In this document: piece after piece, positions 56,153-64,000 of the stretch | Numbering within the stretch: position 1 is the stretch's first letter | Layout: the number at the start of each line of letters is the position of its first letter | NCBI RefSeq assembly: GCF_029989365.1 | Contig: NZ_JAPRAQ010000023.1 | Coordinates: 62,001 to 126,000 of the forward strand | Length of the DNA: 64,000 bases | Direction of reading: 5' to 3' | DNA from: Bradyrhizobium sp. Arg816 | GTDB lineage: Bacteria > Pseudomonadota > Alphaproteobacteria > Rhizobiales > Xanthobacteraceae | Made by a program: the position numbers and the translations under genes | The notes under the pieces: generated by a model | What the model saw: the letters and a program-made list of their open reading frames with translations, nothing else | Database searches by the model: none | What the model was told of the DNA's origin: nothing

Positions 56153-57394
56153 TCAGATCGCGTGGCCGAGCTCGCTGCAGCTGCGCAGCATATCGTCGGA
56201 GCCCGAATCGTTGGCGAGAATCGCAAACAGGTCGTTGTCGTTCGCCATGGCGGATTTCTTCTTGGACTCCAGCACCAGCACCGACTGCACCGACTGGTGG
56301 TCGCATTTGCGGTAGTGCTGCGGGCCCTTGGTCAGATCATATTGCAGCTTCTCGAGAGCATCGATGACTTTGTCGGTGTCGGTGCCGCCGGCGGCCTGCA
56401 TGGCCGCCAGCAGCGAACCGACGCCGGAATAGCCGTAGGCGCCGTAGTCGGTCGGGATCGCACCGCCATTGGCGGCCTTGAACGCCGCGTTGAAGGCTGC
56501 TGCCGACTTGCTCTGCGGCTCCAGCCCCCAATAATAGTTGGCCCCGCCGACCACGCCCTCGAACACATCAGGACCGACCGCGAGCCGCTGGTTGTGCAGG
56601 ATGACGGGTACGACGATCTTCATCTGCTGCTTGACGCCGAAATCCACCGCCTGCTTGATCGCGTTGGCCTGGTCGCGGCCGAAATTGGAGATGCAGAGCA
56701 CGTCCGGCCGCATCGACATCAGGCGCGGCATGAAGGTGGAATAGTCGGCCGCTCCGAACGGATGCAGGATCTCGCCGACATTGTCCGCGCCGATCGCTGC
56801 CTGCGCGCGCTTGAAGCCGCGCAGCATCTCGTGGCCGTAGGCATAGTCCGCGACGAGATGAGCGACCTTCATCCCCTTCTTCAAGGTCTGCCGCGCCACG
56901 GCAGCCGTCGTCATGTGCGGGTTCAGCGCCTCATGGAAGGTGTATTTGCTGAAATCCTTGGCCTCGTTGATGGTGTCGGACTGGCTGATCGAGACGTAGA
57001 TCACGCCGCGCGCGCGGGTGACCTCGTTGACGGCGAGCTGCACCGCGCTGGAGAGCGCGCCGACCACGGCGTGGACCTTGTCCTTCTCGATCAGCTCCAG
57101 CGTGCGAGTCGCGGCTTCGCCGGCATTGAGCTTGTCGTCACGCACCAAGAGCTCGACCTTGCGGCCGCCGATGCCGCCCTTGTCGTTGACGAGCTTGACG
57201 GCAAGCTCGGCGCATTTGACCTGATCGCGCGCCTCAGCAGCGAACGGGCCGGTCAGCGGCGTCGGGAAGCCAATGCGAATCGTCTCGTCCGCGGCGCGGC
57301 CGAGCCGCGGCATGGCGAGCAGAGCGGCGCCGGCGGAGATGCCGGCGAGCGCGGCGCGGCGGGATATGGTCGAGGTCGAACCGGATTTTGGCAT
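56153..57394 (-). CDS. Periplasmic binding protein of the Liv-type importer
   Basis: A 413-residue LivK-type binding protein. ATG 57394 follows GGAGGAAATC. It has a twin-arginine signal (STISRRAALAGISAGAALLA). The mature chain starts ETIRIGFPTPLTGPFAAEA, with the KLVNDKGGIGGRKVELLVRDD lid (in part), AVVGALSSAVQLAVNEV near 92 and LVADYAYGHEMLRGF near 163. The C terminus is extended and ends with a negatively charged, cysteine-containing tail. Tat export of a binding protein is a mild oddity. It sits between the molybdenum hydroxylase large subunit and the permeases, so it should bind the hydroxylase substrate, probably an aromatic or heterocyclic compound. Confidence 0.9.
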   Translation of the reverse strand: MPKSGSTSTISRRAALAGISAGAALLAMPRLGRAADETIRIGFPTPLTGPFAAEARDQVKCAELAVKLVNDKGGIGGRKVELLVRDDKLNAGEAATRTLELIEKDKVHAVVGALSSAVQLAVNEVTRARGVIYVSISQSDTINEAKDFSKYTFHEALNPHMTTAAVARQTLKKGMKVAHLVADYAYGHEMLRGFKRAQAAIGADNVGEILHPFGAADYSTFMPRLMSMRPDVLCISNFGRDQANAIKQAVDFGVKQQMKIVVPVILHNQRLAVGPDVFEGVVGGANYYWGLEPQSKSAAAFNAAFKAANGGAIPTDYGAYGYSGVGSLLAAMQAAGGTDTDKVIDALEKLQYDLTKGPQHYRKCDHQSVQSVLVLESKKKSAMANDNDLFAILANDSGSDDMLRSCSELGHAI

Positions 57395-57416
57395 GATTTC
57401 CTCCAACTGTCTTTTT

Positions 57417-59792
57417 TTAGAAACGTTTCAGGGCTTTCAGGACTTTTGTGGGCGTGATCGGGATCGAATTGATCGTCGCACCGAACGGCGTGAGCGCGTC
57501 GTTGACGGCGTTGAGCACGCAGGCGGAGGCCGCCGCCGTGCCGGCCTCGCCAACCCCCTTGGCGCCGAGCACGGTGTCGGCGGTCGGCGTCTCGACATGG
57601 CCGATGACGATGTCGGGCATCTCCATCGGCATTGGAACGAGGTAGTCGGCGAGCGAGCCGTTCATGAGCTGGCCAGTCTCGCTGTAGCGGCACTCCTCGA
57701 ACAGCGCCGCACCCAACCCCTGGACGATGCCGCCGCGAAGCTGCTCGTCCACCAGCATCGGATTGATGACGCGGCCGCAATCCTCGACGATGAAGTGCTT
57801 CAGCACTTTGATGAAGCCGGTCTCGACATCGACCTCCAGCGAACAGCCCTGGATGCCGTTGGTGAAGGCGAACGGATAGCCCTGCGGCGCGAAATGATGA
57901 CTGACGGTGAGCTGCGCCTGTGTGCCGGGCGGCAAGGTGTCGGAGCGGAAATAGGCGATCCGCGCGATCTCGGAGATCGGCATCCGCTGGTTCCGGGTCA
58001 CGGCGTCGACGACCTCGCCATCGATGATGTCGAGTGCCGACGGCTGCTCCTGAAGAATGAGAGCGGCAATCTCCAGAATATTGCGCTTGAGCACGCGCGT
58101 TGCCTGCAGCGCGGTCTCGCCGCCGATGCCCGCGCCACGGCAGGCCCAGGTCGCTCCACCATGTGGCGTCACCTCGGTATCTCCGGTGATGACCTTGACG
58201 TGCTCCTGCGCAAGGCCGAGCTGATCGGCCACGATCTGGCTGATGATCGCCTCGGTGCCCTGCCCCTGCTCGGTGACCGAGATCAGGCAGCGGATCTCGC
58301 CCGATGGCGTCAGGCTGAGGATCGCGCCGTCCTGCGACGAAATGCGCGCGCCGCCGACGCCGTAGAAGGCCGGGCTGGGATTGGTGATCTCAACGAAGGC
58401 CGCAATGCCGATGCCGCGATAGATGCCGCGCTCGCGCAAGTCGGCCTGCTCGGCGCGCAACGCCTCATAACCCATCATCTCGTGCAGGCGCTTCAGGCAG
58501 GCCTGATGCGACAGCGCCTCGAAGCGATAGCCGGTCGGCGAGGTCTGCGGATAGGCATCGTCCGCGATGACGTTCTGCGCGCGGATGGCGAAGGGATCGA
58601 GGCCAACCTTGGCCGCCGCCATGTCCACCAGCCGCTCGGTGACGGCGCAGGCGATGGGATGGCCGACGGCGCGATACTGGCTGGTCTGCACCTTGTTCTG
58701 GAAGATCACCTCCAGCGTGGCGCGGTAGTTCTTGAAACGGTAGGGCGCCCCCATCAAGCGGATCACCTGGTTGCCCTCGACCACGCTGGTGCGCGGATAG
58801 GTCGAGAACGCCCCGATCGCGGTCAGGTCCAGCACGTCCATCGCCAGGATCTCGCCCTTGGCATCCAGCGCCATGCGGGCGCGAACGCGATGGTCGCGCG
58901 CATGGATGTCGGAGACAAAGGACTCGATGCGGTCGGCAACGTACTTCACGGGACGGCCGAGCAGGATCGACAGGCCGACCACCGCCATATCCTCGTGATA
59001 GACATGCAGCTTCATCCCGAAGGAGCCGCCGATGTCGGTCGCGATGACGCGAACGCGGGCCTCGGGGATACCGTAGTGGCGCGAATAGAGATCCTGGAAC
59101 TGGTAGGGCGTCTGCGTCGCGTGATGCACGGTCAACGCATCGGCGGCGGGATCGTAGTCGGAGACGATGGCGCGCGGCTCCAGCGTCACCGCGGTGTGGC
59201 GGCCGAAGGAGAACTCTTCTTCCACCACGTGCGCGGCATGCGCAAAGGCGTCGTCAACGGCGCCATTGTCGAGCTGGGCCCGGAAACAGGTGTTATTGAC
59301 ACTGCCGGGATTGATCAGCGGGCCACCAGCCTCTCGTGCACGGTCGATATCGACGACGACAGGGAGGTCCTCGTAATCGATCTCGATCAGCTCCAGCGCG
59401 TCTTCCGCGATGGCCCGGCTCTCGGCAACGACGGCCACCACAGCCTGCCCGGCCCAGACCACGCGGTCGAGCGGCAATGGCAATTGCGGAGCCGACGTCA
59501 TGCCCTTGAAGTGGTCGAGCGTGCCGGTCCAGGGCGTACAGATCTTTGCGAGGTCCTCGCCGGTGGCAACGAGATGCACCCCTTCGAGCGCGCGCGCTTG
59601 CTCGGTATTGATGGCGACGATCTTCGCGTGCGCATGCGGACTGCGCAGGAACGCAGCATCGAGCATGCGCGGCAGTCGGAGGTCGCTGACATAGCGACCG
59701 CGGCCGACGAGCAGCCGCTTGGCGTTCGGGCGCGGCACGGAGCGGCCGATATAGGAATTCGGGCGATCGAGCGAGGTCAGCGGCGCGCTCAT
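57417..59792 (-). CDS. CO dehydrogenase-family molybdenum hydroxylase, large subunit
   Basis: A 791-residue molybdopterin subunit. Motifs are SVPRPNAKRLLVGRGRYVSD near residue 18, GGSFGMKLHVYHEDMAVVGL near 255, QYRAVGHPIACAVTERLVD near 369 and the catalytic glutamate in LGAKGVGEAGTAAASACVL near 750. The loop that in true CO dehydrogenase carries AYRCSFR reads QYRAVGH here, so it is a form II-type or other hydroxylase, not a proven CO dehydrogenase. It overlaps the small subunit by four bases and is followed by the binding protein of an ABC importer. The substrate is unknown; N-heterocycles or purines are possible. Confidence 0.9.
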   Translation of the reverse strand: MSAPLTSLDRPNSYIGRSVPRPNAKRLLVGRGRYVSDLRLPRMLDAAFLRSPHAHAKIVAINTEQARALEGVHLVATGEDLAKICTPWTGTLDHFKGMTSAPQLPLPLDRVVWAGQAVVAVVAESRAIAEDALELIEIDYEDLPVVVDIDRAREAGGPLINPGSVNNTCFRAQLDNGAVDDAFAHAAHVVEEEFSFGRHTAVTLEPRAIVSDYDPAADALTVHHATQTPYQFQDLYSRHYGIPEARVRVIATDIGGSFGMKLHVYHEDMAVVGLSILLGRPVKYVADRIESFVSDIHARDHRVRARMALDAKGEILAMDVLDLTAIGAFSTYPRTSVVEGNQVIRLMGAPYRFKNYRATLEVIFQNKVQTSQYRAVGHPIACAVTERLVDMAAAKVGLDPFAIRAQNVIADDAYPQTSPTGYRFEALSHQACLKRLHEMMGYEALRAEQADLRERGIYRGIGIAAFVEITNPSPAFYGVGGARISSQDGAILSLTPSGEIRCLISVTEQGQGTEAIISQIVADQLGLAQEHVKVITGDTEVTPHGGATWACRGAGIGGETALQATRVLKRNILEIAALILQEQPSALDIIDGEVVDAVTRNQRMPISEIARIAYFRSDTLPPGTQAQLTVSHHFAPQGYPFAFTNGIQGCSLEVDVETGFIKVLKHFIVEDCGRVINPMLVDEQLRGGIVQGLGAALFEECRYSETGQLMNGSLADYLVPMPMEMPDIVIGHVETPTADTVLGAKGVGEAGTAAASACVLNAVNDALTPFGATINSIPITPTKVLKALKRF

Positions 59793-60313
59793 GTCCCGCC
59801 TCCGCTTTCTTTGCGCGCTTTGGCCACCGCATCGATGGCGTCGACGATCGCCTCATAGCCGGTGCAGCGGCAGTAATTACCAGACAGCGCGTCGCGGATT
59901 TCGTCGCGGCTGGGCCGCGCGATCTGCGAGAGCAACTCGTGGGCATTGACCAACATGCCCGGCGTGCAGAAGCCGCATTGCAGCGCGTTGCGGTGGTGGA
60001 ATTCGGCCTGGAGATCGGCGATCACGCCGCTCTCGGTAAGACCTTCGATGGTATTGATCTTGGCGCCATCGGCCTGCACCGCGAACATCAAGCAGGAATG
60101 CACGGCGCGGCCGTCGAGCTGCACCAGGCAGGCGCCGCAGGCCCCCATCTCGCAGCCCGCATGCGTGCCGGTCAGCTCCAGCGCGTTGCGCAGGCAATCG
60201 ACCAGCGTCTCGCGCGGCGCCACCTCGCAGGCGACCTTGCGGCCATTGACGACGAAGCGGACCCGCACGGTCTCGTCCGCGTCGTCCAAAAGGGTTTCGT
60301 CAAAACCGCTCAT
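59789..60313 (-). CDS. CO dehydrogenase-family molybdenum hydroxylase, [2Fe-2S] small subunit
   Basis: A 174-residue iron-sulfur subunit. The plant-type cluster uses THAGCEMGACGACLVQLDG near residue 51-69 with VHSCLMF near 74; the second cluster is CGFCTPGMLV near 115 and GNYCRCTGYEAIVDA near 148. All eight cysteines are kept. It starts with ATG 60313, overlapping the FAD subunit stop by four bases (ATGA), and its own stop overlaps the large subunit start. It carries electrons from the molybdenum site to FAD. Confidence 0.93.
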   Translation of the reverse strand: MSGFDETLLDDADETVRVRFVVNGRKVACEVAPRETLVDCLRNALELTGTHAGCEMGACGACLVQLDGRAVHSCLMFAVQADGAKINTIEGLTESGVIADLQAEFHHRNALQCGFCTPGMLVNAHELLSQIARPSRDEIRDALSGNYCRCTGYEAIVDAIDAVAKARKESGGGT

Positions 60314-61170
60314 GCGCCCTCACCCAGACGTCCGAGCAGGCGGCCGAGCAGCACGCGGGCGAGATGCAGCCGCATCGCCGGCGGCACATCGTCGCTGTCA
60401 GGCGGCGCGAGATCGCCTTCGAGCGCCGCTTGTGCGGCGGCGATACGTTCCGCATCCAAGCGCGAGCCAATGAGGGTCGCCTCAGCCCCCTTCACGCGCG
60501 TCGGCGTATTGCCGACGGAGAAGAAGGAGATGCGGATGTCGTCGATGCGCTCGCCGGTGCAGGTCGCAAGCATGCCGCATCCGACCAGAGCATAGTCCCC
60601 GCGCCGGCGCGCCAGCTCGTCGAATGCAAAGCGCTGATCGGCCTTGAACAGCGGAACGTAGATCGCGGTGATCAGCTCACCGGGCTGCAACGCGGTTTCG
60701 AACAGCTCGACGAAGAAGTCGTCGGCTTTCACACGCCGGCTGCCGGAAGGGCCGGCGATCTCGATCTCGGCATCGAGCGCCAGGGTCATCGCCGGGAATT
60801 CGGAGGCAGGATCGGCGAGCGCGACGCTGCCGCCAAAGGTGCCGCGGTTGCGGATCGCGGGATGGGCGACGAAGGGGGCGGCCGCATGCAGCAGCGGCGC
60901 GAACTCGGCGATCAGCGGCTCGCTCAGCATCTCGCAGTGACGCGTCAGCGCGCCGATACGCAAATAACCGCCCTCGCGCCGGACGCCGCGCAGCTCCTCA
61001 ATATGGGTGATGTCGATCAGCAACCGCGGCGCTTGTAGCCGCAGCGATAACGCCGGCACGAGGCTCTGGCCCCCGGCAATGAAGCGCGCGTCATCGCCGG
61101 CGCGGGCATGAGCATCCAGCGCCTGGTCGATCGTCGCAGCACGAAAATAGCTGAAAGCCCTCGCCTTCAC
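60310..61170 (-). CDS. CO dehydrogenase-family molybdenum hydroxylase, FAD-binding subunit
   Basis: A 286-residue flavoprotein subunit. GTG 61170 (KARAFSYFRAATIDQALDA) is chosen because GAGGA lies eight bases upstream and it begins at the family N terminus. FAD-binding motifs are FIAGGQSLVPALSLRL near residue 31 and RNRGTFGGSVALADPASEFP near 106; the C-terminal domain holds LARRRGDYALVGCG near 189. It is the first gene of an eight-gene operon and is transcribed away from a TetR regulator across a 170-base region with two operator-like repeats. Confidence 0.92.
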   Translation of the reverse strand: MKARAFSYFRAATIDQALDAHARAGDDARFIAGGQSLVPALSLRLQAPRLLIDITHIEELRGVRREGGYLRIGALTRHCEMLSEPLIAEFAPLLHAAAPFVAHPAIRNRGTFGGSVALADPASEFPAMTLALDAEIEIAGPSGSRRVKADDFFVELFETALQPGELITAIYVPLFKADQRFAFDELARRRGDYALVGCGMLATCTGERIDDIRISFFSVGNTPTRVKGAEATLIGSRLDAERIAAAQAALEGDLAPPDSDDVPPAMRLHLARVLLGRLLGRLGEGA

Positions 61171-61214
61171 CGCCGTTTCCTCGAGATCCGTCGGCTCATC
61201 AGCCGGGATGCCAG

Positions 61215-61292
61215 ATTTGTAACCATCTGGTCTCAAAATCCTGACATGCCGCCGGGAGGCGGTCAACAGGAAATGACCATTTGGTTACAAAT
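61215..61292. promoter_or_regulatory. Paired TetR-type operator candidates
   Basis: ATTTGTAACCATCTGGTC (61215-61232) and GACCATTTGGTTACAAAT (61275-61292) are inverted copies of one another with 16 of 18 bases matching. Each is itself a pseudo-palindrome around ACCA-NN-TGGT, the form of many TetR operators. They lie between the divergent hydroxylase operon and the tetR gene, 43 bases apart, and probably bind that regulator to control both directions. Confidence 0.7.
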
Positions 61293-61340
61293 GCACCTTT
61301 GGGCTAAGAAGGCAGCCGGAGATTGCTAAACAGCGACGAA

Positions 61341-62048
61341 ATGGCCCGAAAAGCGCAGAAGTCAGCGAAGCGACCGGTTCGGAGGCGGACCGAAGCAGGC
61401 AGCAAGGCCGCGCCAAAGCGCCGCAACATGCGCGCGGCCGACCGCGAGCGCGCGATCGTGGACGAGGCGATCCGTTTCTTTGCCGAGCATGGCTTCGAAG
61501 GCCAGACCCGCGAGCTGGCCAAACGCATGGGCATTACGCATTCGGCGATCTATCGCCACTTCCCCAGCAAGGAAGCGCTGATCGAGCGGGTCTACCAGGA
61601 GGTCTATCTCAGCCGCTGGTCGCCCGATTGGGGGCCGATGATCCGCGACCGAACCTTGCCGCTCGAGGCGCGGCTGACGCGCTTCTATCTCGACTATGTC
61701 GAACGCGTGTTCGAGTACAATTGGGTTCGGATCTTCGTCTTCTCCGGCATGAAGTCGTTCGGCATCACCGGCCGTTATCTCGACATTGTCCGACGCGAGA
61801 TCATCGAGCCCGCGGCGGCCGAGCTGCGCCACGACCTGAAGCTGCCCGACGCGAAATCCCATCCGCTCAGCGAACGCGAGACCGAGCTGTTCTGGGGCCT
61901 GCACGGCCGCATTTTCTATCTCGCCATCCGCAAGTTCATCTACGAGACGCCGATCCCGCCCGATCTCGACGCGATCGTCCGCGACGCCGTCCAGACCTTC
62001 ATGGACGGCGCGAAGATGACGATGCCGAAGCTGCTGGTGAGCGGCTAG
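61341..62048 (+). CDS. TetR-family transcriptional regulator
   Basis: A 235-residue regulator from ATG 61341; a TTG at 61323 would add six residues. A basic Lys/Arg-rich tail of about 35 residues precedes the helix-turn-helix (IVDEAIRFFAEHGFEGQTRE then LAKRMGITHSAIYRHFPSKE, near residues 38-78), which is typical of TetR. The ligand domain has ARLTRFYLDYVERVFEYNWV and FWGLHGRIFYLAIRKFIYE. It is divergent from the molybdenum hydroxylase and importer operon and probably represses it until the substrate or a product binds. It abuts the convergent hutU gene without a gap. Confidence 0.9.
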   Translation: MARKAQKSAKRPVRRRTEAGSKAAPKRRNMRAADRERAIVDEAIRFFAEHGFEGQTRELAKRMGITHSAIYRHFPSKEALIERVYQEVYLSRWSPDWGPMIRDRTLPLEARLTRFYLDYVERVFEYNWVRIFVFSGMKSFGITGRYLDIVRREIIEPAAAELRHDLKLPDAKSHPLSERETELFWGLHGRIFYLAIRKFIYETPIPPDLDAIVRDAVQTFMDGAKMTMPKLLVSG

Positions 62049-63719
62049 TTACTTCGCAAGGCTAGGCAGATCGAGGCCCTTGTCACGGGCACAATCGATC
62101 GCAGTCTCATAGCCCGCATCGGCGTGGCGCATGACGCCGCTGGCGGGATCATTCCACAGCACACGCTCAATGCGCTTCGCGGCTTCCGGCGTGCCGTCGG
62201 CGACGATCACCATGCCCGCATGCTGCGAGTAGCCGATGCCGACGCCGCCGCCGTGATGCAGCGAGACCCAGGTCGCGCCGCTGGCGCAATTGAGCAGCGC
62301 GTTGAGCAGCGGCCAGTCGGACACCGCATCCGATCCGTCCTTCATCGCCTCGGTCTCACGGTTGGGGCTTGCCACCGAGCCGCTGTCGAGATGATCGCGG
62401 CCGATCACGATCGGCGCCTTCAATTCGCCACGCGCCACCATCTCGTTGAAGGCAAGGCCCAGGCGATCTCGGTCGCCAAGGCCGACCCAGCAGATTCGCG
62501 CCGGCAGGCCCTGGAACTTGATGCGTTCCTTGGCCATGTCGAGCCAGTTGTGCAGATGCTTATCGTCAGGCATCAGCTCCTTGACCTTGGCGTCGGTCTT
62601 GAAGATGTCCTCGGGGTCGCCCGACAGCGCAGCCCAGCGAAACGGCCCGACGCCGCGGCAGAACAGAGGGCGGATATAGGCGGGAACGAAGCCCGGGAAA
62701 TCGAAGGCGTTCTTCAGGCCCATGTCCAGCGCCATCTGGCGGATGTTGTTGCCGTAGTCGAGCGTCGGAATGCCTTGCGCATGGAAATCCAGCATGGCCT
62801 GGACGTGCTCGACCATCGACGTTTTTGAGGCGCGCTCGACAGCTTTCGGATCGGACGCGCGCTTGGCTTCCCAATCGGCGAGCGTCCAGCCCTTTGGCAA
62901 GTACCCGTTGATCGGATCATGTGCGCTGGTCTGGTCGGTGACGATGTCGGGCTTGACGCCGCGGCGCACCAGCTCGGGGAAAATCTCCGCGGCATTGCCG
63001 AGCAGACCCACCGATACCGCCTTCTTGGTCTTTGCTGCCTCTTCCATGATCGCGAGCGCCTCGTCGAGCGTCGCGGCCTGCCGGTCGAGATAGCCGGTGC
63101 GCAGCCGCATCTCGATGCGGCTCGGCTGGCATTCGACCGCGAGCATCGAGGCGCCGGCCATGGTCGCCGCCAACGGTTGCGCGCCGCCCATGCCGCCGAG
63201 ACCGGCGGTGAGAATCCATCTTCCCGCGAGGCTGCCGCCATAGTGGCGCCGGCCGACCTCGACGAAGGTCTCGTAGGTGCCCTGCACGATGCCCTGGCTG
63301 CCGATATAGATCCAGGAGCCCGCCGTCATCTGGCCGTACATCATCAGGCCCTTGCGGTCGAGCTCGTTGAAATGATCGAGCGTGGCCCAATGCGGCACGA
63401 TGTTGGAGTTCGCGATCAGCACACGCGGAGCATCGGCATGGGTACGGAAGACGCCGACCGGCTTGCCGGACTGGACCAGCAGCGTCTCGTCATTTTCGAG
63501 CTTGCGCAAGGCCGCCGTGATGCGGTCAAAGCTCTCCCAGTCGCGCGCGGCGCGGCCGATGCCGCCATAGACGACGAGCTCGCTCGGGCGCTCCGCGACA
63601 TCAGGGTCGAGATTGTTCATCAGCATGCGCAGGGGCGCTTCCGTCAGCCAGCTCTTGGCGCTGATGTCGCTGCCGCGGGGGGCGCGGATGGTGCGGTCAT
63701 TGTCCAGTCGGCGGTTCAT
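62049..63719 (-). CDS. hutU: Urocanate hydratase
   Basis: A 556-residue cytoplasmic enzyme that adds water to urocanate, the second step of histidine degradation, using tightly bound NAD as electrophile. ATG 63719 (MNRRLDNDRTIRAPRG) is chosen from the family N terminus with GAGGTG upstream. Motifs include YGGIGRAARDWESFDRI near residue 51, YGQMTAGSWIYIGSQGIVQG near 128, AGLGGMGGAQPLAATMAGA near 170, the active-site FCRGVGPFRWAALSGDP near 408 (with the reactive Cys) and SLHHGGGVGIGYSQHAG near 493. hutH lies 13 bases upstream on the same strand. The length is normal. Confidence 0.97.
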   Translation of the reverse strand: MNRRLDNDRTIRAPRGSDISAKSWLTEAPLRMLMNNLDPDVAERPSELVVYGGIGRAARDWESFDRITAALRKLENDETLLVQSGKPVGVFRTHADAPRVLIANSNIVPHWATLDHFNELDRKGLMMYGQMTAGSWIYIGSQGIVQGTYETFVEVGRRHYGGSLAGRWILTAGLGGMGGAQPLAATMAGASMLAVECQPSRIEMRLRTGYLDRQAATLDEALAIMEEAAKTKKAVSVGLLGNAAEIFPELVRRGVKPDIVTDQTSAHDPINGYLPKGWTLADWEAKRASDPKAVERASKTSMVEHVQAMLDFHAQGIPTLDYGNNIRQMALDMGLKNAFDFPGFVPAYIRPLFCRGVGPFRWAALSGDPEDIFKTDAKVKELMPDDKHLHNWLDMAKERIKFQGLPARICWVGLGDRDRLGLAFNEMVARGELKAPIVIGRDHLDSGSVASPNRETEAMKDGSDAVSDWPLLNALLNCASGATWVSLHHGGGVGIGYSQHAGMVIVADGTPEAAKRIERVLWNDPASGVMRHADAGYETAIDCARDKGLDLPSLAK

Positions 63720-63732
63720 GCGGAGCACCTCT

Positions 63733-64000
63733 TTAGTCAAGTCTCGGGAACGGATCGGTTGGAAGCGCTGCGATCGCCACGGCCGGTAGCGCATCGGCTT
63801 CGATCAGCGCAGCCGCCTTGGCGAGATCGCCGGCCATGTAGCGGTCGGCGGCGAGTGCGGGCACATGCTCGCGAAGCGCGGCGATAACGGCTGCGAGCGG
63901 CGCGCTGGTCGCATGCGGCGCACGCAGCGTGATGCCTTGTGCGGCGACCAGCAACTCGATGCCGAGGATGGCGGCGAGATTGTCGGCCATGTCCGAGAGG
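63733..64000 (-). CDS. hutH: Histidine ammonia-lyase, C-terminal part (cut by the window edge)
   Basis: The last 88 or so codons of hutH are present; the gene continues past position 64000. Visible are MADNLAAILGIELLVAAQGI, LAAVIAALREHVPALAADRY and the end VAIAALPTDPFPRLD, which match the C-terminal helical bundle of the aromatic amino acid lyase family. The MIO-forming ASG active site is outside the window. It forms an operon with hutU (stop at 63733, hutU ATG at 63719). Confidence 0.85.
   Translation of the reverse strand, partial: LSDMADNLAAILGIELLVAAQGITLRAPHATSAPLAAVIAALREHVPALAADRYMAGDLAKAAALIEADALPAVAIAALPTDPFPRLD

Noticed and set aside
57273..59858. An 860-codon open frame antisense to the molybdenum hydroxylase large subunit, and similar long antisense frames opposite the third quinoprotein (38019-39233) and hutU
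   Set aside because: Long antisense frames are expected in very GC-rich genes. The opposite strand carries clear family motifs, these do not.
57417..61170. Aerobic CO dehydrogenase (coxMSL)
   Set aside because: The large subunit lacks the AYRCSFR loop that carries the Cys of the Mo-Cu site; coxDEF-type accessory genes are absent.

Overview
This GC-rich window looks like the chromosome of a Bradyrhizobium-type alphaproteobacterium. The basis is gene content plus the palindromic intergenic repeats; no phylogeny was possible. Almost everything from about 0.7 to 40.5 kb revolves around periplasmic quinoproteins (PQQ enzymes) and lanthanides. There are three PQQ alcohol dehydrogenases (xoxF at 29.8 kb, an ExaF-like enzyme at 22.4 kb and a divergent third at 37.9 kb), and all three carry the Asp-X-Asp signature of lanthanide-dependent enzymes. 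No calcium-type mxaF is present. A four-EF-hand lanmodulin (lanM) and a 26-residue pqqA peptide gene sit side by side at 21.5-22.1 kb.

Region by region: 0-0.6 kb holds a DinB-family protein. 0.66-6.4 kb holds a TonB receptor (lutH-like), a FlhS/FlhR-like two-component pair transcribed divergently, and fghA. 6.6-12.0 kb holds a lutA-D-E-F-G-like lanthanide-transport operon with ATGA overlaps. 12.2-15.6 kb holds quinoprotein accessory genes: a CXXCW rhodanese-like protein, a XoxJ-like binding protein, a SoxH-like metallohydrolase and a fused SoxYZ-like carrier. 15.9-20.4 kb holds small periplasmic unknowns, a NitT/TauT-type ABC transporter and a pentapeptide-repeat protein. 20.5-25.4 kb holds an outer-membrane protein, pqqA, lanM, exaF-like, a cytochrome c and a solute-binding protein. 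25.5-28.2 kb holds unrelated membrane and transport genes. 28.3-37.3 kb holds an AraC regulator divergent from xoxF-xoxG-flhA-gfa, followed by a two-subunit molybdenum aldehyde oxidoreductase. 37.4-41.1 kb holds the third quinoprotein, a Tat-type Rieske protein and a truncated haemoglobin.

Together these encode import and buffering of lanthanides (lut genes, lanM), oxidation of methanol and other alcohols in the periplasm (xoxF, exaF-like), electron transfer to cytochromes (xoxG and the cytochrome at 24.1 kb), and glutathione-dependent formaldehyde oxidation to formate (gfa, flhA, fghA).

From 41.4 kb on the content is ordinary accessory metabolism: a 3-hydroxyacyl-CoA dehydrogenase, a PstS-like protein, a flavin oxidoreductase with an apparent 5' frameshift, tungstate transport genes tupB/tupA in convergent orientation, an acidic repeat protein, a truncated TonB receptor facing an esterase, a GGDEF/EAL protein, an eight-gene operon joining a CO-dehydrogenase-family molybdenum hydroxylase to a branched-chain-amino-acid-type ABC importer under a divergent TetR regulator, and hutU with the end of hutH at the window edge. 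No tRNA, rRNA, CRISPR array or transposase was recognised.
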